From NCBI GenBank assembly GCA_965369995.1, contig CBDURO010000014.1, positions 1-35,307 of the forward strand: DNA of 35,307 bases, read 5' to 3'. This document shows positions 1 to 6,490 of this stretch, piece after piece. Position numbers and translations under genes: made by a program. The notes under the pieces are model-generated. The model had not been told where the DNA came from. It ran no database searches and saw nothing but the letters and a program-made list of their open reading frames with translations. The stretch's first letter is position 1; every line of letters starts with the position of its first letter. The stretch comes from JAHJCW01 sp965369995. Its GTDB lineage: Bacteria; Fidelibacterota; Marinisomatia; Marinisomatales; JAHJCW01.

Positions 1-1
1 A

Positions 2-142
2 TGTATTAACTTCAATTTACCCCAGGGTGGATACCATGTCTGTACATTTGACGATCGAAAAACCAAATGCGGTTGGTTAGAATATATTATAGACAGTAAA
101 TTTAAAGTTAAATATCGAGAGAAAAATGTCCGGTCACAGTAA
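2..142 (+). CDS. C-terminal tail of an unidentified upstream protein (5' partial)
   Basis: A reading frame is open from base 2 to the TAA at 140-142, about 46 codons, and overlaps the first 17 bases of yebC. Its codons mostly end in A or T like the confirmed genes here, and the product reads like the end of a globular protein (contains the stretch PQGGYHVCTF and a CGWLEY motif). I do not recognise the family. A second frame is open from base 3 to a TAG at 78-80 and cannot be excluded. The overlap with yebC matches the tight packing of the rest of the window. The coding claim rests only on the open frame and codon usage. Confidence 0.4.
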   Translation, partial: CINFNLPQGGYHVCTFDDRKTKCGWLEYIIDSKFKVKYREKNVRSQ

Positions 143-857
143 ATGGTCAACAATAAAACGTAAGAAAGGTGTTGCCGATGCCAAACGCGGTAAAATCTTT
201 ACTACAATCATCAAGGAGATTACAATCGCAGCTCGTTTAGGTGGTAGTGATGAATCGGCAAATCCGCGCTTACGACAAGCCATCGCAAAAGCAAAATCTG
301 CAAATATGCCGGCGGACAACGTTAAACGCGCCATTAAAAAAGGCACCGGAGAATTACCAGGCGTTAATTACGAGGAAGGCGCATATGAAGGATACGGTCC
401 GGCAGGAGTAGCAATTATGATGGAAATATTAACAGACAATAAAAAACGAACTGTTGCTGAAATTCGTCATTTGATGTCAAAGTATGGTGGCAATCTTGGA
501 GAAAACGGTAGTGTAGCATGGATGTTTGACAAAAAGGGACAGATCGTTATTGATAAAAATGATCATGATAAAGAAGCTATGTTTGAAATTGTTTTGGAGT
601 GCGGAGCTGAAGATTTTGAGGTCGAAAACGAAGAATTTATAATAGTGACCAGTCCAACAAATTTGATGGAAGTGCGTGATAATTTAGAGGCAAAAAATAT
701 CGTAGTAAAATCATCAGAAATTGAACTCATACCGAAGAATCTTAAGAAAGTAGATGGTAAGGATGTTGAGAGTGTCATCAACTTGATGGAAGCTTTGGAA
801 GATAATGAAGATATTAAGAATGTCTATGCCAATTTTGATATTGATGAAGAATTTTAA
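126..857 (+). CDS. yebC: YebC/PmpR family DNA-binding/translation-associated protein
   Basis: The 243-aa product has the usual family length of about 240-250. It opens with the family signature MSGHSKWSTIKRKKG, followed by the conserved AKAKSANMPADNVKRAIKKG helix region (about residues 54-73) and the YEGYGPAGVAI strand (about 88-98). Members are described as transcriptional regulators and, more recently, as factors that help ribosomes through difficult proline-rich stretches; which applies here cannot be read from sequence. A purine-rich GAGAG lies just before the ATG. The gene sits 17 bp upstream of ruvC, the common yebC-ruvC-ruvA order, which suggests co-transcription with the Holliday junction genes. 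Confidence 0.95.
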   Translation: MSGHSKWSTIKRKKGVADAKRGKIFTTIIKEITIAARLGGSDESANPRLRQAIAKAKSANMPADNVKRAIKKGTGELPGVNYEEGAYEGYGPAGVAIMMEILTDNKKRTVAEIRHLMSKYGGNLGENGSVAWMFDKKGQIVIDKNDHDKEAMFEIVLECGAEDFEVENEEFIIVTSPTNLMEVRDNLEAKNIVVKSSEIELIPKNLKKVDGKDVESVINLMEALEDNEDIKNVYANFDIDEEF

Positions 858-874
858 ATATTGATCACTAACTC

Positions 875-1351
875 ATGAGAATTGTAGGCATTGATCCGGG
901 AATTCGTTCCACTGGTTTTGGAGTTTTGGAGAAAAGTAAAACGCTTTCTGTATTGAGTTATGGAACAATAAATCCGCCGGTACAAAAATCTATGGCAGAA
1001 AGATTAAAATATTTATATTCGGATGTAATGGAAATCATTGAAAAATACAAACCTGATTTATTAGTAATTGAGAGTACATTTCATCAAAAAAATGTTAAAT
1101 CAGCATTGATTTTAGGACAAGCAAAAGGAACAATTTTACTTGCTGCAGCGAACTCAAATGTTCCGTGCAAGGAATTTGCACCGCGTAAAGTAAAAGTCGC
1201 AGTTGTTGGTAAAGGTTCGGCAACCAAAGAACAGGTGCAGTATATGATCCAAAGAATTCTAAATTTAGAATCCTTACCAAAATCATTTGATGTATCGGAT
1301 GCTTTAGCCATTGCATATTGTGGATTAACAAATATGGAGTATGGGTTATGA
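875..1351 (+). CDS. ruvC: Holliday junction resolvase RuvC
   Basis: The 158-aa endonuclease resolves Holliday junctions by paired symmetric nicks, working with RuvAB. The four acidic catalytic residues of the RNase H-like fold are all present: D7 in GIDPGIRSTG, E66 in VIEST, and D139 and D142 in SFDVSDALA. The conserved HQKNVKSALILGQAKG helix follows E66. Length is normal. No strong Shine-Dalgarno precedes the ATG. Its stop overlaps the ruvA start (ATG at 1348, TGA at 1349-1351), so translation of the two is probably coupled. ruvB is not in the window. Confidence 0.97.
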   Translation: MRIVGIDPGIRSTGFGVLEKSKTLSVLSYGTINPPVQKSMAERLKYLYSDVMEIIEKYKPDLLVIESTFHQKNVKSALILGQAKGTILLAAANSNVPCKEFAPRKVKVAVVGKGSATKEQVQYMIQRILNLESLPKSFDVSDALAIAYCGLTNMEYGL

Positions 1352-1941
1352 TTGATTCAATATTTGGAAAATTAATAAAGAAAGAACCGACTTTTACCGT
1401 TGCCGATATGGATGGAATACGGTTAAAAATTAATATTAGCGTAGCCACTTTCGAAAAACTTCCTCAAATTGGAGAATCTGTAGAATTAATGACTTATCTG
1501 CACGTAAGGGAAGATATATTAGATTTATATGGTTTTGCCGATGATACTGAAAGGGATGTATTTATAAAATTAATCGGTGTAAGCGGAATCGGTCCGCGTT
1601 CTGCTATTACAATTTTATCGGGAGCTACCCCACAAGAATTTAAGAAGCGGATTGTTTCTGAAGATGTTAAATCCTTGACAATTATTCCCGGAATTGGTCC
1701 GAAGACCGCAAAGCGAATTATCCTTGAATTAAAAGAAAAATTTGTCGACGAAGATGTTGATATTTCGAATTTAGTTGGTGATGACAAGACGAGCGATGAA
1801 ATCAAAGATGTGATTCAGGCGTTGTTGTCACTTGGATATAAGCGCGGACAGATCAATGAAGCGTTGAAAAAAATCAAAGATGCTGATGAACTCGAAGGAA
1901 GTATTGAAGAATTAATAAAAAAAGCATTAACAAAAATGTAA
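1348..1941 (+). CDS. ruvA: Holliday junction branch migration protein RuvA
   Basis: RuvA is the tetrameric junction-binding subunit that loads the RuvB motor. The frame is open from 1318, but the family begins at the MI-x-x-(I/L)-x-G-x-L motif. This places the start at the ATG at 1348, giving 197 aa beginning MIDSIFGKLIKK and an ATGA overlap with the ruvC stop. Domain I (OB fold) is residues 1 to about 62. Two helix-hairpin-helix motifs follow: VSGIGPRSAITILSG and IPGIGPKTAKRIILELKEK. The C-terminal domain III (DEIKDVIQALLSLGYKRGQI) is the RuvB-contacting three-helix bundle. Nothing unusual is missing. Confidence 0.96.
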   Translation: MIDSIFGKLIKKEPTFTVADMDGIRLKINISVATFEKLPQIGESVELMTYLHVREDILDLYGFADDTERDVFIKLIGVSGIGPRSAITILSGATPQEFKKRIVSEDVKSLTIIPGIGPKTAKRIILELKEKFVDEDVDISNLVGDDKTSDEIKDVIQALLSLGYKRGQINEALKKIKDADELEGSIEELIKKALTKM

Positions 1942-1953
1942 TTAGGAGAATTC

Positions 1954-3201
1954 ATGTCAATTGTAAAACCATTTCGTGGTCTGCGTCCGAAACCGGAATA
2001 TGTTAAGGAAATTGCTTCGCCGCCTTACGACGTATTAAATGCCCAGGAAGCACGTAAATTAGTTGAAAAGAATCCGAATTCATTTTTACGGGTTAACAAG
2101 GCAGAGTTAGAATTTGATGACAATGTAAATTCATATTCTGAAGAAGTATATCAACGAGGAAAAGATAATTTACAAAGACTTTCGGATTTGGGATTTATGA
2201 CACGTGATGAAAAACCTTGTTTTTATATATATCAAATTACAATGGATGGGAAAAGTCAGACCGGTTTAGTAGCATTAACATCTGTTAAGGAATATGACAA
2301 CGGTTTGATTAAAAAACATGAGCATACTAGACCGGAAAAAGTGAACGACCGAGCGAATCATATTGAATTCTTAGGTGCACAGGTTGGACCGGTTTTTTCA
2401 ACTTATCGGTATGATGAAAATATTCAAAAAATATTTAAGCAAATCACAGCTGAAAATCCAATTATTGATTTTGTCGCTGATGACGGTGTGCGCCATGAAT
2501 TTTGGGTAGTTTCCAGTGCTTTGGAAATTGAGAATATTATAGCAGCATTTGCGGCATTGCCGCATTTATATATCGCTGACGGGCATCATCGCAGTCAATC
2601 GGCATCGGAAGTGTGCAGACGGGCAAAGGAAAAAAATACTAAACATACCGGAGAAGAAAATTATAATTATTTTCTGAATGTAATGTTTCCTGATGAAGAA
2701 TTGAATATTTTACCTTACAATCGTGTGGTGGTAGATTTAAATGATTTAACTTTGGATACAATAATTGAAATGGCATCTACAAAATTTATAATTATAGAAG
2801 TGGAGCAGGAAGTGAACCCAGAACAATTACATACTTTCGGATTGTATTGCAATGGGAAGTGGTTTTATTTGATATCTAGAGCAGGAACATTTAATCCAAA
2901 TGATCCAACTGGATCGATAGATGCTGCTATATTAGGAAATAATTTTATTGAGCCGATATTGGGCATTAGTGACCCAAAAACTGACAAGCGCATTAATTTT
3001 GTTGGTGGAATTCGCGGGACTCAAGAATTGGAAAAACTCGTTGATTCAGGAAAATATAAGATTGCTTTTTCACTTTTTCCAACATCTATAAAACAATTAT
3101 TAGATGTAGCGGATGCCGGAAAAGTTATGCCGCCAAAATCTACTTGGTTCGAACCAAAATTAAGAAGTGGAATGGTGGTAAATTTGATGGATGATGGTTA
3201 A
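1954..3201 (+). CDS. DUF1015 family protein, linked to serine biosynthesis genes
   Basis: The 415-aa soluble protein begins MSIVKPFRGLRPKPEYV and ASPPYDVLN, the hallmark start of DUF1015 (COG4198). Other conserved blocks are KKHEHTRPEKVNDRANHIE (about residues 121-139) and the IADGHHR motif around 207-213. A good Shine-Dalgarno (AGGAG) precedes the ATG. The family has no settled biochemical function known to me, but in many genomes it sits beside serA and serC, as it does here. The DGHHR motif resembles the nucleotide-binding box of ParB/Srx-fold proteins, which include free-serine kinases (SerK, SbnI); the resemblance is by eye only. A repeat-rich 105-bp gap separates it from the dehydrogenase gene. 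Confidence 0.9.
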   Translation: MSIVKPFRGLRPKPEYVKEIASPPYDVLNAQEARKLVEKNPNSFLRVNKAELEFDDNVNSYSEEVYQRGKDNLQRLSDLGFMTRDEKPCFYIYQITMDGKSQTGLVALTSVKEYDNGLIKKHEHTRPEKVNDRANHIEFLGAQVGPVFSTYRYDENIQKIFKQITAENPIIDFVADDGVRHEFWVVSSALEIENIIAAFAALPHLYIADGHHRSQSASEVCRRAKEKNTKHTGEENYNYFLNVMFPDEELNILPYNRVVVDLNDLTLDTIIEMASTKFIIIEVEQEVNPEQLHTFGLYCNGKWFYLISRAGTFNPNDPTGSIDAAILGNNFIEPILGISDPKTDKRINFVGGIRGTQELEKLVDSGKYKIAFSLFPTSIKQLLDVADAGKVMPPKSTWFEPKLRSGMVVNLMDDG

Positions 3202-3266
3202 TGGGAGATGGATGATGGGGGAAGTAGCAGAGGCAGTAACAGTTTGCGTTTTTGCGACTTTGCATG
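3186..3266 (+). repeat. Short direct and tandem repeats at the DUF1015 gene 3' end
   Basis: Two exact 12-bp copies of GATGGATGATGG lie at 3186-3197 (inside the last codons of the DUF1015 gene) and 3207-3218 (after its stop). Downstream is an 8-base periodic element of three units: TTTGCGTT at 3243-3250, TTTGCGAC at 3251-3258 and TTTGCATG at 3259-3266. No gene or hairpin terminator is evident in this 105-bp gap. It ends with the strong Shine-Dalgarno of the following gene (AAGGAG near 3293). Confidence 0.6.
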
Positions 3267-3306
3267 AAATGAAGAATTTTTAAAAACATTATAAGGAGAT
3301 TTAACA

Positions 3307-4179
3307 ATGCTAATATTATTATCAGATGCATTTGATTCGGGTCTACCGGATAAATTAAAGAAATTTGGTGAAGTCACCGATGATAAAAGTCGTGTGCCGG
3401 AAGCTGAAGTAATTCTTATCCGTAGTAAAACAAAAGTAACTCAAGAATATATTGATTCTGCCACGAATTTGAAATTGGTTATCCGCGGTGGTGTTGGTTT
3501 GGACAATGTTGATTTAGTTTATGCTAAGGAAAAGGGAATAACGGTTCATAATACTGCAGCTGCGTCGTCAATTGCGGTGGCGGAATTGGCATTTACTTTG
3601 ATGATTGCAATTACAAACCATATTACCAAAGCCGATAAATCGATGCACGAAGGAAAGTGGTTAAAGAAAGAAATGAAACGCACAGAATTGTATCAAAAAA
3701 CACTTGGAATAATCGGAATGGGACGAATTGGAACAGAACTTGCCAAACGTGCAATAGCATTTGGAATGTCGGTAGTCGCATATGATCCGTTTGTGAAATC
3801 ATCGGATTTTGCGGAAATGATGTCAACAATGAAAGACGTATTTCAAGTATCCGATTATGTTTCATTACATTTACCTTTAACAGATGAAACCAAAGGACTT
3901 ATTAATTCTGAAACATTGAAAGACTTTAAAAATGGCACCTATCTTATTAATACCGGAAGAGGTAAGACAATAATTGAAGAAGATGTTGTAGAAGCTCTCA
4001 AAAGTGGAAAATTGAAAGCATTTGGTAATGATGTTTGGTATTCTGATCCTCCGGAAAATACTGTCCTAAAGGAAGCACCGAATGTTACCATGATGCCTCA
4101 TTTAGGTGCCTCCACCAATGAGAATTTGCTGAGAATCGGAGATATAATTGAAGAATTGATTGGAGATTATATTAGTTAA
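3307..4179 (+). CDS. serA: D-3-phosphoglycerate dehydrogenase-like D-2-hydroxyacid dehydrogenase, no ACT domain
   Basis: The 290-aa NAD-dependent dehydrogenase probably makes 3-phosphohydroxypyruvate for SerC, encoded next. The NAD-binding GMGRIG is at residues 137-142 with the ribose-binding D160. Catalytic R218 (INTGRG) and H265 (MPHLGAST) are present. At the catalytic acidic position, usually Glu in a DVFxxEP context, this protein has Asp247 (DVWYSDPP). It ends soon after the catalytic domain, so the C-terminal intervening/ACT domain of long SerA enzymes is absent and serine feedback through ACT is unlikely. AAGGAG precedes the ATG. The PGDH assignment leans on the serC neighbour; another 2-hydroxyacid dehydrogenase specificity is possible. 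Confidence 0.85.
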   Translation: MLILLSDAFDSGLPDKLKKFGEVTDDKSRVPEAEVILIRSKTKVTQEYIDSATNLKLVIRGGVGLDNVDLVYAKEKGITVHNTAAASSIAVAELAFTLMIAITNHITKADKSMHEGKWLKKEMKRTELYQKTLGIIGMGRIGTELAKRAIAFGMSVVAYDPFVKSSDFAEMMSTMKDVFQVSDYVSLHLPLTDETKGLINSETLKDFKNGTYLINTGRGKTIIEEDVVEALKSGKLKAFGNDVWYSDPPENTVLKEAPNVTMMPHLGASTNENLLRIGDIIEELIGDYIS

Positions 4180-4217
4180 TAAATCATTTTAAATACAATA
4201 ATTACAAGGAATTAACA

Positions 4218-5306
4218 ATGACTAAAAGAGTATATAATTTTAATCCCGGACCATCAACGCTACCATTAAATGTATTAAAAAAATTACAAGTGGATTTGCT
4301 TAATTTTGAAAATACCGGCATGTCCATTATGGAAATTTCGCATCGGTCTCTAGAGTATGATAAGGTACATAATGATGCAATAGCTTTAACAAAAGAATTA
4401 ATGGGCTTGGATGATTCATATAAGGTACTATTTGTGGGCGGCGGTGCGTCAACACAATTTGCGTATATTCCGATGAATTTCCTACATAAAGGCAAAGTTG
4501 GTGCTTATGTTGATACAGGAACTTGGTCAGCCAAAGCTATTAAAGAAGTAAAAATATTAGGTAAAGAAATTCACCTTGCAGGTTCATCAAAAGATGATGG
4601 ATATACATTTATTCCGAAACCGGATGAAATACAATTCCCGAAAGATGCTGCATATTTACATATTACAACAAATAATACAATCAAAGGAACGCAATACCAT
4701 CAATTGCCTGACACCGGGGAAGTACCGTTGATTGCTGACATGTCATCTGATATACTGTCATATCAAATCGATTTTTCGAAATTTTCAATGATTTACGCCG
4801 GCGCTCAGAAAAACCTGGGTCCATCCGGTGTTACGATGATTGTGATGAAAGAAAATATGTTGGATAAAATTGAAAATGGATTACCAACAATGATTGATTA
4901 TCGCACTCATGCGACTAAGAATTCATTGTTCAATACAGCACCGACTTTACCAATTTATATCGTGAAATTGGTATTAGAGTGGATTAAGGATCAGGGTGGA
5001 TTATCAACGGTTGAAACTATTAACCGTACCAAGAAGGATATTATTTATGGATTGATTGATGAATATCCGGAATATTTCCATGGACCGGTCAGAAAAGATA
5101 GTCGCAGTTGGATGAATGTTGTTTTCAGATTACCATCGGAAGATTTGGAACAGAAATTAGTAGCAGAAGCCAAATCAGCCGGTTTTATTGGACTGAAGGG
5201 GCATAGAAGTGTTGGTGGCATTCGTGTATCGTTGTATAATGCAATGACACTTGAAGGTGCTGAAAGAGTGGCTGATTTTATGATGAACTTTAAAAAGAAT
5301 AACTAG
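4218..5306 (+). CDS. serC: Phosphoserine aminotransferase
   Basis: The 362-aa PLP enzyme converts 3-phosphohydroxypyruvate plus glutamate to O-phosphoserine. It opens with RVYNFNPGPSTLP, typical of SerC, and has the ISHRSLEYDKVHNDA segment (about 40-54). K198 in the YAGAQKNLGPSG motif is the Schiff-base lysine. The C-terminal GLKGHRSVGGIRVSLYNA block is the conserved substrate-binding region. AAGGA lies before the ATG. It follows the dehydrogenase by 38 bp, and a rho-independent terminator lies just after it, so DUF1015-serA-serC appears to be one operon. serB is not in the window. Confidence 0.97.
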   Translation: MTKRVYNFNPGPSTLPLNVLKKLQVDLLNFENTGMSIMEISHRSLEYDKVHNDAIALTKELMGLDDSYKVLFVGGGASTQFAYIPMNFLHKGKVGAYVDTGTWSAKAIKEVKILGKEIHLAGSSKDDGYTFIPKPDEIQFPKDAAYLHITTNNTIKGTQYHQLPDTGEVPLIADMSSDILSYQIDFSKFSMIYAGAQKNLGPSGVTMIVMKENMLDKIENGLPTMIDYRTHATKNSLFNTAPTLPIYIVKLVLEWIKDQGGLSTVETINRTKKDIIYGLIDEYPEYFHGPVRKDSRSWMNVVFRLPSEDLEQKLVAEAKSAGFIGLKGHRSVGGIRVSLYNAMTLEGAERVADFMMNFKKNN

Positions 5307-5310
5307 TAAT

Positions 5311-5338
5311 AATTTGGGGCAGGAAACTGCCCCAAATT
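5311..5338 (+). terminator. Rho-independent terminator after serC
   Basis: A perfect 12-bp stem, AATTTGGGGCAG paired with CTGCCCCAAATT, closes on a GAAA tetraloop of the stable GNRA type. A short T run (GTTT) follows. It begins 4 bp after the serC stop and ends 22 bp before gcvT. The stem is AT-rich at its base on both sides, so it could also act on the other strand, though no gene converges on it. Confidence 0.75.
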
Positions 5339-5360
5339 GTTTAAAAATCAACGGTAAAAT

Positions 5361-6461
5361 ATGACAGATGAAATAAAACGAACAGCGCTTTTCAGTAAAC
5401 ATGAAGAGTTTGGTGCTAAATTAGTTACTTTTGCAGGATTTGAAATGCCTTTTCAATACGAAGGGATAATTAAAGAGCATCTTGCTGTAAGGTCAACAGC
5501 CGGTGTATTTGATGTAAGTCATATGGGTGAGTTCATTGTCAAAGGAAAAAACGCTGAAAATTTTCTGAATTATATTACAATCAATGATGTAAGTAAATTA
5601 GACACTAATCAAGCACAGTATTCTGCAATGTGTTATGAAGATGGTGGAATTATTGACGATCTATTAATTTACTGTTATAACGATTATTATATGTTAGTTG
5701 TTAATGCTGCTAATGTAGAAAAAGATTTTGATTGGCTGAACGAACATTTATTCGATGAAGTAACACTGGAAAATCGTAGTAATGAAATCAGTTTAATTGC
5801 TCTGCAAGGTCCCAAATCACGAGAGATTTTATCAAAAATTTCAGAATCCGATATTAGTGATTTACCTTTTTATTATTTCATAGAAGGAAAAGTCGCAGGT
5901 TGCGATGTCACAATTGCCCGTACCGGTTATACCGGTGAATTGGGATTTGAGATTTATGGAAAAAATGACGATATTCCTAAAATATGGGATGCATTATTCA
6001 ATATCGGTAAACCGTTAGGTTTAGTACCGATCGGACTTGCCGCCCGCGATACGTTGCGGATGGAAATGAAATTTTGTTTGTATGGCAATGACATTGATAA
6101 AACTACCCATCCCTACGAAGCCGGATTGGGTTGGATTACAAAAGTAGAAAAAGGGGATTTTATCGGACGTGAAGCGATTATTAAACGCAAAGAAAATATG
6201 ACGCGCAGATTGGCTTGTATAGAAATGCTTGATAAAGCAATACCGCGGCAGGGATACGAAATATTTATCGATGAAGAAAAAACAGGATATTTTACAAGCG
6301 GTGGTCAATCACCATCATTGCAAAAAGGAATCGGATTAGCTTATATTAATCGTCCGCATACGAAATCGGGAACCGAAATTGAAGTTGAAATACGGGGTAA
6401 ACGTAAACGAGCAGTCATTGTTAAACCGCCGTTTTATAAGGATGGATCATCTCTCAGCTAA
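5361..6461 (+). CDS. gcvT: Glycine cleavage system T protein (aminomethyltransferase)
   Basis: The 366-aa tetrahydrofolate-dependent aminomethyltransferase releases ammonia and forms methylene-THF from the lipoylated H protein. Family motifs are TALFSKHEEFGAKLVTFAGFEMP at the start, GVFDVSHMGEF (about 48-58), GGIIDD with the catalytic-type Asp at about 99-100, ARTGYTGELGFEIY (about 186-199) and LAARDTLRMEMKF. The length is typical. It is separated from the serine operon by a terminator, but the grouping makes metabolic sense because serine and glycine interconvert. gcvH and gcvP are not in the window. No glycine riboswitch is possible in the 54-bp leader, and the Shine-Dalgarno is weak. Confidence 0.96.
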   Translation: MTDEIKRTALFSKHEEFGAKLVTFAGFEMPFQYEGIIKEHLAVRSTAGVFDVSHMGEFIVKGKNAENFLNYITINDVSKLDTNQAQYSAMCYEDGGIIDDLLIYCYNDYYMLVVNAANVEKDFDWLNEHLFDEVTLENRSNEISLIALQGPKSREILSKISESDISDLPFYYFIEGKVAGCDVTIARTGYTGELGFEIYGKNDDIPKIWDALFNIGKPLGLVPIGLAARDTLRMEMKFCLYGNDIDKTTHPYEAGLGWITKVEKGDFIGREAIIKRKENMTRRLACIEMLDKAIPRQGYEIFIDEEKTGYFTSGGQSPSLQKGIGLAYINRPHTKSGTEIEVEIRGKRKRAVIVKPPFYKDGSSLS

Positions 6462-6490
6462 ATTATTTCAGTATTGATAGAATATAAATT

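Noticed and set aside
1318..1347. Longer RuvA start at 1318
   Set aside because: It would overlap ruvC by 34 bases and add 10 residues before the conserved MIDSIFGKL start; the ATGA overlap at 1348 is standard.
3199..3264. In-frame open stretch of about 21 codons after the DUF1015 stop, which could suggest stop readthrough
   Set aside because: The stretch is made of the local repeats and low-complexity sequence, and the stop is an ordinary TAA with no readthrough context. The family length is complete without it.
5307..5360. Glycine riboswitch before gcvT
   Set aside because: The 54-bp gap is mostly the serC terminator hairpin and is too short for the aptamer.
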